From Siphonodentalium dalli (lineage: Eukaryota > Mollusca > Scaphopoda > Gadilida > Siphonodentaliidae): a stretch of 64,000 bases of DNA. How positions within the stretch are numbered: the first letter of the stretch is position 1; the number at the start of each line of letters is the position of its first letter. A model generated the notes under the pieces. The model was not told where the DNA came from and searched no databases. It worked only from the letters and a program-made list of their open reading frames with translations. The translations under genes and the position numbers were made by a program. The stretch is taken from the NCBI GenBank assembly GCA_032622095.1, contig CP136063.1, positions 278,003,426 through 278,067,425 on the forward strand, read 5' to 3'. Shown here in pieces: positions 56,601-64,000 of this stretch.

Positions 56601-59600
56601 GATAAAAACCAGGATAAACGGTTGAGTGATGTAGAATGACTCAGGAAGCTAAGACTGTATAAAGATATTAAATGTAGTTATAACAACGAACTGTAGGTAA
56701 ATATTTTTAACATTTCGAAACATGAACGTTCTGTAATGGCGCCGTTAAGGTGTGGAATACTACCATTGTGTGTTGAAACCGACAGGTGGAAGAGAGAGGA
56801 TTTGGATGAACGGTTATGAGCATTTTGCCATAGGAACAGTGTTGAGGATGAACTCCATTTCATTTTTTCATGTGGTGCGTACGATGACATCAGAGTTGAC
56901 TTCTTTGCAAAGATAAATTTCTGTATAAATGGTGTAAATACTCTTAGTTTCATGGCTGGTTATTTAAAGACTTACTTTCCACGTCAGACATCAAAATTTG
57001 TACATAAAGCATTTGAGAGGAGACAGTCCATAGTTTCGACACCACGCAATGCAATTTAATGTAAATATTGGACTTAAAGTGACTTATAGGCCTTAACGGC
57101 CGGGTGTATTGGACATGTAACATAACTTTTGTACGCATATGTATTCTATTTATACACAGGTCACTATAATAAAATATATTCAATTCAAAATACACCTAAT
57201 ACTGCCTCCGATTTTACCAAAGCGTTATGATATCCACACCCGCTCAGTCAATGTGTTTATAAACCTATAACTTATTGAGGTTATTTATCAAGAACCGCAT
57301 AACCCATGGAGATTGTCAAACATGATCGATCGGCACCGACCTAATTGAGCGATTAACGTAATATAATATCTACGTGTACATGCATTCAGGTTTTGTTATG
57401 ACTCTTTTTATTATGTGATAATAACAATGAGGGGAATGCCCGGCTTTTGTCAAAGCTAACGATAGTGCTATTGATAATTAGAACAAATTGAATTGGTAAT
57501 TTAATTTATTTAATTATCTAAATATGAGTAATGAATGGCAGTTTTAATGTGGTAATGGGTTTTTGACAGCAATAAAAATTCAGCAAACTCAGCGTGAACC
57601 CCTTCATCTTCTCTTAGAAAGTTTCTTTATTATAAAATTTCTATAGAAACTTCTTCACATAGATTCTATTTCTTTTTTAGTTTAGTTTCTCTATATCCCC
57701 AAATTGGCAGACGACACATTGCATAATCGAGGTTCCCAATGGGTGTAAGTCAGAATATTCACCATTTTGGGAACTTCAATCTGAGTCTATGTCTCCCATA
57801 GCAGATGAGGCCATGCAGTATAAGGTCCCCAGAGGGTGAATTTGGTGATGCTAGCCCAATATGCGGGATAGCGTCACTAAATTCACCCTCTGAGGAGTGA
57901 GGACCTCATTCTGCAAATTACAGGCGAACTAAACTCAGACTTGTAGTGATTGAGTAAGATTAGATGCTGTGGTTGTTGGTCACATAATTCACATTGCAGT
58001 TGATTGAAGTACAAAGAGGTTCACATTATATATGCCCAAATGATCACAGCATCGTCTTCCTCAAGAAAAATACAATTTTATTAATATTTTCAGTGACGGT
58101 GTGATGAGGTGAGAGTTACACATAATTAAGTAGTTGATGAGCGTCACATAGAGTTATGGGACTAACACATAAGTAAGTAGTTGATGATATGGAGTTATGG
58201 GACTTACACATAAGTAGGCAGCTGATGAGCATGAGATAGATTTATGGGACTTACACATAAGTTGTTGATGAGATAGAGTTATGGGACTTACACTTAAGTA
58301 AGCAGCTGATGAGCATGAGATAGAGTTATGGGACTTACACATAAGTAGTTGATGAGCATGAGATAGAGTTATGGGACTTACACATAAGTAAGTAGTTGAA
58401 GTGCGTCAGATAGAGTTATGGGACTTGCGCATAAGTAAGTAGTTCAAGTAAGTAGTTGAAGAGTGACAGATAGAGTTATGGGACTTACACATAAGTAAGT
58501 AGTTGAAGAGCGTCAGATAGAGTTATGGGACTTACACATAAGTAAGTAGTTGAAGAGCGTGACATAGTTATGGGACTTACACATAAGTAAGTAGATGAAG
58601 AGCGTCAGATAGAGTTATGGGACTTACACATAAGTAAGTAGATGAAGAGCGTCAGATAGAGTTATGGGACTTACACATAAGTAAGTTGTTGAAGAGCGTC
58701 AGATAGAGTTATGGGACTTACACATAAGTAAGCAGTTGATGTTTGTTGCTCAGCTTCCCTCTGAGTTCTGGCGGACCTTCCTTATCATACAAACTATTGT
58801 CGGGCTGTAAGCACTCAGGATTGGTCGAGAATACACAGGTCGGATGCAACACAACGAAAGGCTTGTTCTGAAAGGATATAAAAATAAATTGGAATGGTCT
58901 ATTCTTTGATTGTTGGGATGATCTATTAATATAAGCAATTGACATGAAGGTTGGTTTGTTTATTTGCAACGCTAACATTTCAGCTGGATATTATCATATA
59001 AAATTTCCATAACAAATTCACCATAATATTATAACTAGACACAACACGTACAATCCATTAACAAGTACATTGCATAATTATGCAATTTCCAATTAAGTGA
59101 TTTGTTGCATTAGATAGATATAAATATACGTTTTCATCAATATCTAATAGTACCTTAAGGAATCTTTTTCAATGCTAATTTAATAAATATTCTCAGTCTT
59201 TTCAGAACGCTCATGTTTTCAAGAGAAAGTAGTCCATGGAATTTATTGCAGTTCAGATTATCCCAATAATACTTTGGAATATATAATTTGCTTAAATCTT
59301 TCAGCTGGCAATTTATTGTTGGATGTTCGTATTTTCAGTAAGAAGTTAGATAAATGTGTTGGTAAATATACTAGATATCAATTCATTTTAATGAAGTCCT
59401 TCATGTTGCTGTAGAATACAGCTCTGGTAGATGAGGATGACTTCAGACTGTCGAAAAAATTACTTCATAATTTTCAATCAGTTGACTTTTTATATATCTT
59501 AGCACTGTTTTGCTTAACAATGACTGACTTGACTAAATGTTTTCCATGTTTACTTCGTGAAAAACACACTATGGATTCTATGAGTGTAAGGCTGTTTACA

Positions 59601-62600
59601 GAATTTAACAGCTTAACATTCGTAAAAATGAATGAATTGGAATCAAACCTTAGTGTGGAACATCTGCTGAGAGTCGGATTTGTAGGAGTTACAATCATCA
59701 GCAATAGCCACCTGTGGGTACAGACCACTGCACAGAATAACCTTCAACAAATTGATGTCCCGAAGAGTAAACCGTCGCCTTCTGTTAGTTACTTCCTTCA
59801 AGTAATGAAAGAAAAAAAATATAACTTTGTGACACACAGTCAGTAAATCGTAGCAAGTTAAGACTATGTGAACTAAATCAGAAAGTAGATCTTTTACTTC
59901 GATTTCAATCTCATTTAATTAAGCTTAATCTGCGTACCTTTACAAATAGGGAATTCTTATACGAGATACCTTCTGATCCAGACACCTAATTATTTTTGCA
60001 AATTTTATTAGCAAGACAATTTTTGGCCAATCTATCAATCGCTTTATCAATCTATCAAATTTGGCCTCTTCGGACAATGTGTTTTCGATTGTTGCTAAGG
60101 GAAATTACTTCAAATAACAGATCCATACCAATGAATATTATATTGGGAACAGAAGATTATCATAAGAAGCTAACTTCTGATAGTAGAAACAAATTTTGAA
60201 TGTGGCTGGTAATGTTTAATCTTATAATAAAATAAAATTAACAATTGTGCTTATATAGCGCATATCTCCAATACCAGATGGGCCCTAATCGCTTCACATT
60301 ATTACCACACTGTTGAGTAATGCCGAGTCTTATGCCTGCTGCCATTTTACAGGTGCAGTATGTTGCTCAATACAGCACACACACTGCTTAATCCACCCAA
60401 GCCACTGTTGCGGAGATGATCAACCACATACGGGCATGAACTCATGCCGTGCATTAACACCTTTACAAGTACGACACTCTAAACACTAGGCTACCACTTC
60501 CATGATCTTATAAGCTTTACCTGTAGTTTACTAAGGTTGTGTGTCAGCCTGAACTCTATATCTTTGATGTCGCTTCCATCATCCTTTTCCTCATTATCAT
60601 CACTAATGGCAAAATCCTAAAGAGAAAATCAAAGCCATCGTCAAGATTTTTATTTATCCACACAGCAACTGAACTAGATGACACAGATTTAATGATTATA
60701 ATAATGGATTCAAGCCTGCAAATAGTGTGTCTGTCATTTGCAGAATAAGGTCCCCAGAGGGTGAATTTAGTGACACTATCCCGCACAGCTGGCTAGCATC
60801 ACCAAATTCACCCTCTGGGGACCTCATTCTGCTTAGGCCTCATCTTCTGGGAAGTATCTATAGTCTCAAATTAACATTGTTTTTAGTTACTTTTTCCCTT
60901 CTATGCATAATCGAGGTGCCCAATGGGTGAAGATCACCAACTTCAACTGCGAAACTTCAATCTGATCCTGGGTCTACCATAGCAGATGAGGGCCTAAGCA
61001 GAATGAGGTTCCCAGAGGGTGCAGGATAGCATCACTAAATTAACCCTCTGGGGACCTCATTCTGCAAAAGACAGACATGATATTTGCAGGCTTGAATGGA
61101 TTGGAATTTCAAACTTGAAAACATTCACCGGGTTTTTACGAGATTATTCTTCCATTAAGTTCAGGATTAGGCTCCTGTGAATACTGGTGAATACTGGATT
61201 TTTTATCGAATCCAATAGCTCTCGAAAAAAATTTAAATGATTCGAATATCCAATTCAATATTTCACAATCTTGGACACCAAAATCATAAGATAAAGATAT
61301 GTTTCTCCATTTTCGTCTGTATGTCTGAATTATGAAGTATCCGAAATTACTATTTGTTGTTTCAATTTCGAATCAAATTTGAGTCGAATATCGAGGTCTA
61401 ATCAAATAACAAACCAAATATTGAATATTCGCACAGTCTGTTCACGAAGAAGACATTAGAAAGATATATTCATCACTTGTAGGGATGTTCAGATAAAGCA
61501 GGTAGGCGACAAACAAGTAAACAGACATGGTTTCCACATATAGGGGGCGGTTGACCTTGTTAGCGGAACAATCCTATAATTAGTGATTGCATGGGAATCT
61601 AGTAACACTACCCATAAGAGTGTATGGAGTTATTAAGGAGTTAAGTCGGTAGGGGAAATAACAATTTGGCAGGCATAGATTGCTTACAGTTCTCTTAATC
61701 CTTCCATCATCGGAGCTTCCTGAAAGTTTGCGAAAATCCAGTACCAATGCATTCTCTTATATATGCGAGTCTCCCATAGGGAGCCTCACATATATAAGAG
61801 AATACATTGTCCTAAGATTGTTTACCTTGACCTTGTAAGCCAATGTATTCTCTTATATATGCGAGGCTACATAAGAGAATACACTGGCACAGGATCTTTA
61901 ATGCTGCACCAGCATGGCTCCCATCATGAAAGTGTTAATTTCAGCATTTAACCCTTTCTTTACTAAAGACTCATTTATGAGTATTTCCTTTTCGAAAATG
62001 TTCACATAATAAGTTCAACAAAATGAAAATAGGTCATTTGTTGAACTCATCTGAACATTTCCAACCAATGAATAGTAACGCTGCTGCACTTGTATTATAT
62101 TTATGTCTGTATGTTGTCTGCTCATTTTTCCCATAACACCTATCCAAATGAACAATCAGGGTTCGCACTGCCACTTGCCAAATTTGCCAATGGCAAAAAT
62201 CATTCACATTTGGCAAAAATTATTTTCATTTGGCAAATGTTTTGGCAAGTAACTTTTTAATTCCTTAAGAAAATTGAACAACATTGGATGTCAATACCAT
62301 TCATTTTCAGGAAACTCTTGCAACATAATTATATTTCGGGAATTTTATAAGGTTTAGATTAAGTTAACACCTATTAAGATGCTGTTAATCGCATAGCATT
62401 AGTACCGATGGTTGGAGTGATTACTAGTATTTAATGTGGCGGTGGTGTTTACATAGCTAATCTTGGGCCCTTCTGATGAAGCTACCCATCTACCATTGTA
62501 TTGTTTGGTGATTGGTTTATTGGTGTATGATAAACGACAATAGAGATGAGGGTATAATTAGCTATTGACTATGTAACTGCCTTTTTAATAATACCAAGTC

Positions 62601-62902
62601 GTTCAAATAGCGAGTGTCGAAATATAAGACTTAAAGTGGCAGAATATGATACTATCATAAATATTGTCATTTGGCAAAAATAAATTTCGGTCCAGCGCGG
62701 ACCATGTGAACAATAGACCATTCCAATATATACTATAATATCTGACCTCATCCTCCATCTTGAGTACTTTTCTTTTCTTCGACTCTTTATTCTGCACCCT
62801 CTTCAGGTCTCGAAGCCGTTTCCTGTCTCCGTGTTTCCTCCGTCGTTCTTCACTCGATGATGGAACGTGTTCATCCTTCAATTTCTCAAGTAACCCTTGG
62901 TC
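44475..62902 (-). CDS. DHX34: DHX34, DExH-box RNA helicase of nonsense-mediated decay, C-terminal 446 residues (10 exons; 5' part outside window)
   Basis: Exons in transcript order: 62902-62747, 60616-60521, 59795-59649, 58867-58722, 56390-56280, 55333-55212, 54455-54288, 53580-53472, 50098-49956, 44617-44475. Every intron is GT-AG, all phases join, and 1341 nt end at TAA. The product aligns by eye with the end of DHX34: a basic coiled segment ([15 protein letters not shown]), [72 protein letters not shown], then [10 protein letters not shown] ... HEAEC and a final [20 protein letters not shown] with RRTHAS. Known DHX34 works with UPF1 and the RUVBL1/2 complex in NMD. The RecA-like helicase domains are upstream, beyond 64000. 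It is convergent with FKBP; the stop codons are 3.5 kb apart. Confidence 0.93.
44980..45345. mobile_element. Pearl-like element, two ~200-bp cores
   Basis: Two units with ACCATACCAAATATCAGCTA, CTGCCCAGCGGTTGCTGAAC and GTTTGTACGGACGGA. Ends GTGGCATTTGCCCCCGACT and AAGTCGGGGGCATA are inverted. In the last DHX34 intron. Confidence 0.65.
46060..46600. mobile_element. Family-B MITE fragments
   Basis: Hairpin 46156-46250 (GAGGTCTCCAGAGGGTGAAT arm), a half hairpin 46495-46580, and spacer words GATATAGAAACTTCC and ACTTCCCAGAAGATGAGGCC. They lie inside the insertion that splits 45548-47904. Confidence 0.65.
46870..47750. mobile_element. Pearl-like element, ~150-190 bp cores with (GGAC)n end
   Basis: Five or so cores share TATGGCCCTGG, TATTTGACCCAGTGACC and TTTGAACAAATCTGAA. 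The right end is GACGGACGGACGGACGCC, then GACTTCGTCTCAGGTGAGCT and AAAA. Confidence 0.7.
47980..48463. mobile_element. TTAA MITE, CCCTTTCAGTGCCAGG ends, with insertion
   Basis: TTAA at 47976-47979 and 48464-48467. The ends are CCCTTTCAGTGCCAGG and CTGGAACTGAAAGGG. One CCAATGCATTCTC hairpin at 48028-48094. It matches 22972-23199 but carries about 200 bp of extra sequence (48200-48405). Confidence 0.83.
48987..49101. mobile_element. Miniature hAT-like element (115 bp)
   Basis: Ends CAGGGTTGGGG and CCCCAACACTG, with the 8-mer AACCCGAG duplicated exactly (48979-48986 and 49102-49109). The interior is built of GTAATC/GATTAC words. Confidence 0.87.
49126..49330. repeat. Dispersed repeat copy related to 17955-18290
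   Basis: GGGGGATAACTCCAC, CATAATCACAGGTTCCCATG and ACCCACCCCCCATAACATTA. The G/C-run ends pair. Confidence 0.4.
49560..49880. repeat. ~170-bp tandem pair, pearl-like
   Basis: GGCTGTAACTCATGTGAAAA and GGCTGTAACTCATGTAGAAA start two units, both with ACTTGGCCTGTA and CGGAAACC. They end GGATGGGCGGACAGACTG. Confidence 0.5.
49956..50098 (-). CDS. DHX34: DHX34 exon, first C-terminal zinc-binding module
   Basis: Encodes [40 protein letters not shown] and EAECHGE. CxxC plus later His/Cys suggests zinc binding. Acceptor CACCTATTTCAG, donor GTGAGG. It is separated from the next exon by a 5.3-kb intron. Confidence 0.93.
50437..50622. mobile_element. Full fold-back TTAA MITE (186 bp)
   Basis: TTAA at 50433-50436 and 50623-50626. 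The ends are CCCTTTCAGTGCCAAGTCCG and CGGACTTGGCACTGAAAGG. Halves pair around AGAGCTCTAGAGCTCT. Sister of 41128-41334. Confidence 0.88.
50640..51340. other. DHX34 intron, nothing recognised
   Basis: AT-rich, with no coding sequence or element ends I can support. Confidence 0.4.
51348..51582. mobile_element. Diverged family-H TTAA element
   Basis: TTAA near 51345 and TTTAA near 51588 flank degenerate hairpins (CCAATGCATTCTCTTATATA at 51391; GACTCGCATATATAAGAGAA at 51511) and the family words GAGCTTCCTGAAATTTTGC and AATGCTGCACCAGCGCAGCT. Confidence 0.6.
52053..52330. mobile_element. hAT-like MITE (278 bp)
   Basis: Ends CAGACATGTCAACC and GGTTGACATGTCTG, with the 8-mer GTGGCGAA duplicated exactly (52045-52052 and 52331-52338). 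The interior carries CTCCCGATATC and TCTCCCTAT repeats. Confidence 0.88.
52436..52655. repeat. (ATC)n / (GAT)n microsatellite
   Basis: About 220 bp of imperfect ATC/GTC triplets. Open frames on both strands (poly-Asp, poly-Ile, poly-Met) are a direct result of the triplet period. Confidence 0.92.
53472..53580 (-). CDS. DHX34: DHX34 exon
   Basis: Encodes [20 protein letters not shown] and [17 protein letters not shown]. Acceptor TTCATTTGCAG, donor GTAAGG. A + strand open frame over the same DNA (53484-53750) is its shadow. Confidence 0.92.
53798..53863. mobile_element. Diverged family-H fragment
   Basis: GCATTGGCATCTGGCACAGG, then GGAAGCTCCAGTCATGGAAG and GGTTAA, matching one end of the 61697-61936 element. 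Confidence 0.5.
53883..54273. mobile_element. Paired-hairpin TTAA MITE (family H, 391 bp) abutting a DHX34 splice donor
   Basis: TTAA at 53879-53882 and 54274-54277. Hairpins at about 53909-53975 and 54057-54123. Nearly identical to 37020-37411. On the - strand it starts 10 nt after the end of the exon at 54288. Confidence 0.88.
54288..54455 (-). CDS. DHX34: DHX34 exon
   Basis: Encodes [40 protein letters not shown] and [16 protein letters not shown]. Donor GTAACT, with a TTAA MITE beginning 10 nt further. Confidence 0.92.
54546..54826. mobile_element. Family-B MITE, one half-hairpin and one full hairpin
   Basis: CACCCTCTGGGGACCTCATT at 54555 is a lone arm. 54731-54826 is a full hairpin with arms GAATGAGGTATCCAGAAGGT and CCTTCTGGGGACCTCATA. 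Confidence 0.65.
54966..55172. mobile_element. Complete mariner-like fold-back MITE
   Basis: TACAGTAATGCCCTAAATAA and its inverse TTATTTAGGGCATTACTGTA bound ~205 bp whose halves pair around CACTCACTTAGAAC. TA dinucleotides at both ends fit a Tc1/mariner target. Confidence 0.8.
55212..55333 (-). CDS. DHX34: DHX34 exon
   Basis: Encodes [20 protein letters not shown] and [20 protein letters not shown]. Acceptor ATTCTCCACAG, donor GTTTGT. Confidence 0.93.
55404..55667 (+). other. Unassigned open frame in a DHX34 intron
   Basis: A + strand frame contains [40 protein letters not shown] and [20 protein letters not shown]. Its helical, alanine-rich composition is less random than other frames here, but I recognise no family, see no start or splice context, and it opposes the host gene. 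It may be a mobile-element remnant. Confidence 0.2.
55828..56268. mobile_element. Family-B MITE next to a DHX34 donor
   Basis: Begins AGCCTGTAATAGGGTGTCTG and ends GGCACACTGTTTGCAGGCT. Two hairpins (55852-55945 and 56148-56243) with the standard spacer (GGAAGCATCTATAGTCTCAA). It ends 11 nt from the exon at 56280. Confidence 0.75.
56280..56390 (-). CDS. DHX34: DHX34 exon, OB-fold region
   Basis: Encodes [20 protein letters not shown] and then [16 protein letters not shown]. Donor GTATGT. A family-B MITE ends 11 nt downstream. Confidence 0.94.
56425..57190 (+). mobile_element. LINE fragment: end of a reverse-transcriptase ORF and 3' tail
   Basis: Broken frames encode [20 protein letters not shown], then [20 protein letters not shown] and [20 protein letters not shown] with [11 protein letters not shown], ending near 57058. 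The CGILPL-VETxR and C-VEDExHF-F-C pattern is the typical C-terminal zinc-knuckle region of several non-LTR retrotransposon ORF2 proteins in invertebrates. An untranslated tail ends near AATAAAATATATTCAATTCA. Stops interrupt it (56638 and ~56817). It lies antisense in a DHX34 intron. Confidence 0.7.
57600..57945. mobile_element. Family-B MITE, single hairpin copy
   Basis: Spacer words TTAGTTTAGTTTCTCTATAT and CCCAAATTGGCAGACGACAC, then a hairpin 57815-57916 with arms AAGGTCCCCAGAGGGTGAAT and CACCCTCTGAGGAGTGAGGA. Confidence 0.7.
58100..58721 (-). repeat. 47-bp minisatellite built from a DHX34 splice donor, ~13 copies
   Basis: Each unit reads, on the - strand, CTACTTACTTATGTGTAAGT, then CCCATAACTC and TATCTGACGCTCTTCAA. 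The first 20 bases reproduce the end of the exon at 58722 (CTGCTTACTTATGT) plus its donor GTAAGT. Units are 37-61 bp, mostly 47. The array begins exactly at the true donor and runs into the intron. Confidence 0.93.
58722..58867 (-). CDS. DHX34: DHX34 exon, OB-fold region
   Basis: Encodes [20 protein letters not shown] and ends [12 protein letters not shown]. The donor TATGT/GTAAGTCCC is the first of a run of identical tandem copies in the following intron. Confidence 0.93.
58870..59648. other. DHX34 intron, nothing recognised
   Basis: AT-rich. Weak + strand frames at 59520-59846 overlap the - strand exon 59649-59795 and are shadows. Confidence 0.4.
59649..59795 (-). CDS. DHX34: DHX34 exon, OB-fold region
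   Basis: Encodes [40 protein letters not shown] and FHTK. Acceptor TTACTTGAAG, chosen because it gives phase 0; donor GTTTGA is weak. The sequence match to DHX34 is strong. Confidence 0.87.
60225..60510. repeat. Probable non-LTR/SINE-type tail
   Basis: AATAAAATAAAATTAACAA is followed by TGCTTATATAGCGCATATCT, CCAGATGGGCCCTAATCGCT and AACACTAGGCTACCAC. The layout looks like a dispersed retroelement 3' region on the - strand. No coding sequence. Confidence 0.4.
60521..60616 (-). CDS. DHX34: DHX34 exon, acidic linker
   Basis: Encodes [20 protein letters not shown] and then [12 protein letters not shown]. Acceptor TTCTCTTTAG, donor GTAAAG. 32 codons. Confidence 0.9.
60711..61094. mobile_element. 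Family-B paired-hairpin MITE (384 bp) with perfect 8-bp duplication
   Basis: Ends CAAGCCTGCAAATAGTGTGT and ATATTTGCAGGCTTG. AATGGATT on both flanks (60703-60710 and 61095-61102). The first hairpin is 60741-60835; the second (60995-61068) has lost its loop region. Confidence 0.88.
61110..61680. other. DHX34 intron, AT-rich, weak palindromic words only
   Basis: Contains ATTCGAATATC/GAATATTCG words (61220-61440) that could be a hAT-like remnant. No boundaries found. Confidence 0.3.
61697..61936. mobile_element. Diverged family-H TTAA element
   Basis: TTAA near 61696 and 61937 flank CCTTCCATCATCGGAGCTTC and GGCTCCCATCATGAAAG ends. Degenerate hairpins (CCAATGCATTCTCTTATATA at 61745; CCAATGTATTCTCTTATATA at 61841). 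Confidence 0.65.
62158..62700. mobile_element. Possible hAT-like element with TTTGGCAAA repeats
   Basis: Starts CAGGGTTCGCACTGCC followed by several ATTTGGCAAAAAT repeats (62170-62250). A similar repeat and AATTTCGGTCC lie at 62665-62695. No clear duplicate target. Confidence 0.35.
62747..62902 (-). CDS. DHX34: DHX34 exon (first in window), basic coiled region
   Basis: Encodes [20 protein letters not shown] and then [20 protein letters not shown] and [12 protein letters not shown]. Acceptor TTTGACAG, donor GTCAGA. Phase 0 both sides (52 codons). Confidence 0.88.
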
Positions 62903-63014
62903 CTGTCAAATAGTCGATAGAAGGTGTCATGTAAGAATTATAAACTGCTCTTTTATTTCCATATCTATGAAACATGTTAATGAAAACACAGGTCTGAATC
63001 CTTTGCCATCAGGC

Positions 63015-63790
63015 CTCAGAATTTAGTGATGCTACCCCCACAAAGTGGGATAGTATCACAAAATTCACCCTCTGGGGACCTTAATATTCTGCTTAGGCCT
63101 CATCTTCTCTGGAAAATCTTTATTATCATATTAGTTTCTTCACAAAGATTCTTTTTCTTTTTTAGTTTAGTTTCTCTATATCCCCCAAATTGGCAGGCAA
63201 CACATTGCATAATCGAGATTAATGATGGGTGCAAATCACAATATTCACCATCTGGAACTTAAATCTGAGTGTATGTCTCCCATAGCAGATGAGGCCATGC
63301 AGAATGAGGTCCCCAGAAGGGGATGATAACCCAATGCGTGGGATGGCATCACTAAATTCACCCTCTAGCCCTTTACCCAACAAACCGGCCAAAACCGGCC
63401 AAATAAAGCTTCAACAGCCTAAAATATCTTCGGTCTGTCTCAATAGAACCATACAAATATGGATATCATTGGAACCGGCTCCTTGACCACATTGTGATAG
63501 TTACAGTTATGCCCTGTGCCAATGCATTCTCTTATATATGCGAGTCGACCATAGGTCGCCTCGCATATATAAGAGAATGCATTGGCCTAAAAAAATATCT
63601 TTTTTTAACACTTTTTACCATTTTTTCTTACATTCTTTAACAATTTTATAATTTTTAATGTGTTAAGCCAATGCATTCTCTTATATATGTGAGGCGACCT
63701 ATGGTCGACTCGCATATATAAGAGAATGCATTGGCACAGGGCCCTTCTGTTGGGTAAAGGGCTAGAGACCTCATTCTACAAATGTCCTCA
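63015..63790. mobile_element. Family-B MITE interrupted by a family-H element
   Basis: Hairpin arms at 63022-63090 and GAATGAGGTCCCCAGAAGGG at 63301, with partner CACTAAATTCACCCTCTAG, broken at 63368 and resumed at 63762 with CTAGAGACCTCATTCTAC. Confidence 0.75.
63369..63761. mobile_element. Paired-hairpin MITE (family H, 393 bp) flanked by CTAG
   Basis: Nearly identical to 22180-22572. Hairpins at about 63517-63583 and 63668-63734. The flanking tetranucleotide is CTAG on both sides (63365-63368 and 63762-63765) instead of TTAA. Confidence 0.87.
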
Positions 63791-64000
63791 GGCCTGTTTG
63801 CCATCAAGGGTCAGCCTAAGAATTCACTTCTTGAAGATATATTCTGGGGTGAGATCTAAAGAAGATTTCATAATGAAGGATGAAAATATTAACCGAAAAA
63901 GGCCAGACCCAGTTGAAGCGGATGAAAATTAATAATTGGTCTCTAATGCTGTACATATTGTTGATAAGGAAAATATTTGCATCACCCTCTAGATCAGTTA
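63791..64000. other. Right edge, nothing recognised
   Basis: No further DHX34 exon is visible on the - strand, so the next upstream exon lies outside the window. Confidence 0.4.

Noticed and set aside
59520-60199. + strand frames near 59520-59846 and 59996-60199, considered as a nested gene or LINE
   Set aside because: The first covers the DHX34 exon 59649-59795 in antisense. The second has no recognisable motif.
1-64000. tRNA, rRNA or snRNA genes
   Set aside because: I saw no cloverleaf with A/B-box words or conserved rRNA sequence. A tRNAscan or Rfam run would be decisive.

Overview
This window is AT-rich, intron-rich animal nuclear DNA. The splice signals, gene content and repeat types suggest a lophotrochozoan, most likely a bivalve mollusc. 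The bivalve call rests on several non-autonomous elements with tandem core repeats and (GGAC)n tetranucleotide runs, like the 'pearl'/CvA type known from bivalves. No database search was possible.

Two protein-coding genes can be reconstructed with consistent splice phases, and they converge tail to tail. On the + strand, 14 coding exons between 4124 and 40966 give a complete 465-residue nuclear FK506-binding protein of the FKBP39/FKBP46 type: nucleoplasmin-like N-terminus, acidic and lysine-rich linkers, and a C-terminal FKBP prolyl isomerase domain. On the - strand, 10 exons between 62902 and 44475 give the last 446 residues of DHX34, the DExH-box RNA helicase of nonsense-mediated decay: the end of the OB-fold/C-terminal region and two CxxC-type zinc-binding modules. 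Its helicase core lies beyond the right edge.

Layout: 1-4100 is tandem repeats, a cluster of short palindromic motifs, and the FKBP promoter side. 4134-14911 is FKBP intron 1, with a three-layer transposon nest (5280-10105) and a 3.8-kb satellite (10780-14620). 15008-40887 holds the other FKBP introns, packed with MITEs, minisatellites and a 3.9-kb transposon carrying an OTU-protease remnant (28793-32699). 40967-44474 is the gene-to-gene gap. 44618-64000 is DHX34 introns with further MITEs, a LINE fragment and minisatellites.

The most unusual structure is how the repeats relate to the genes. Both convergent genes carry tandem decayed copies of their own terminal coding exon just past the stop codon. 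One DHX34 exon is followed by about a dozen copies of its own 5' splice site. Seven of the 22 splice donors in the window have a repeat or MITE starting within 25 nt. Two unrelated MITE families, one with TTAA target duplications and one with 8-bp duplications, share the same architecture of a hairpin inside each arm of a larger inverted repeat. I saw no rRNA, tRNA, CRISPR array or bacterial-type system.
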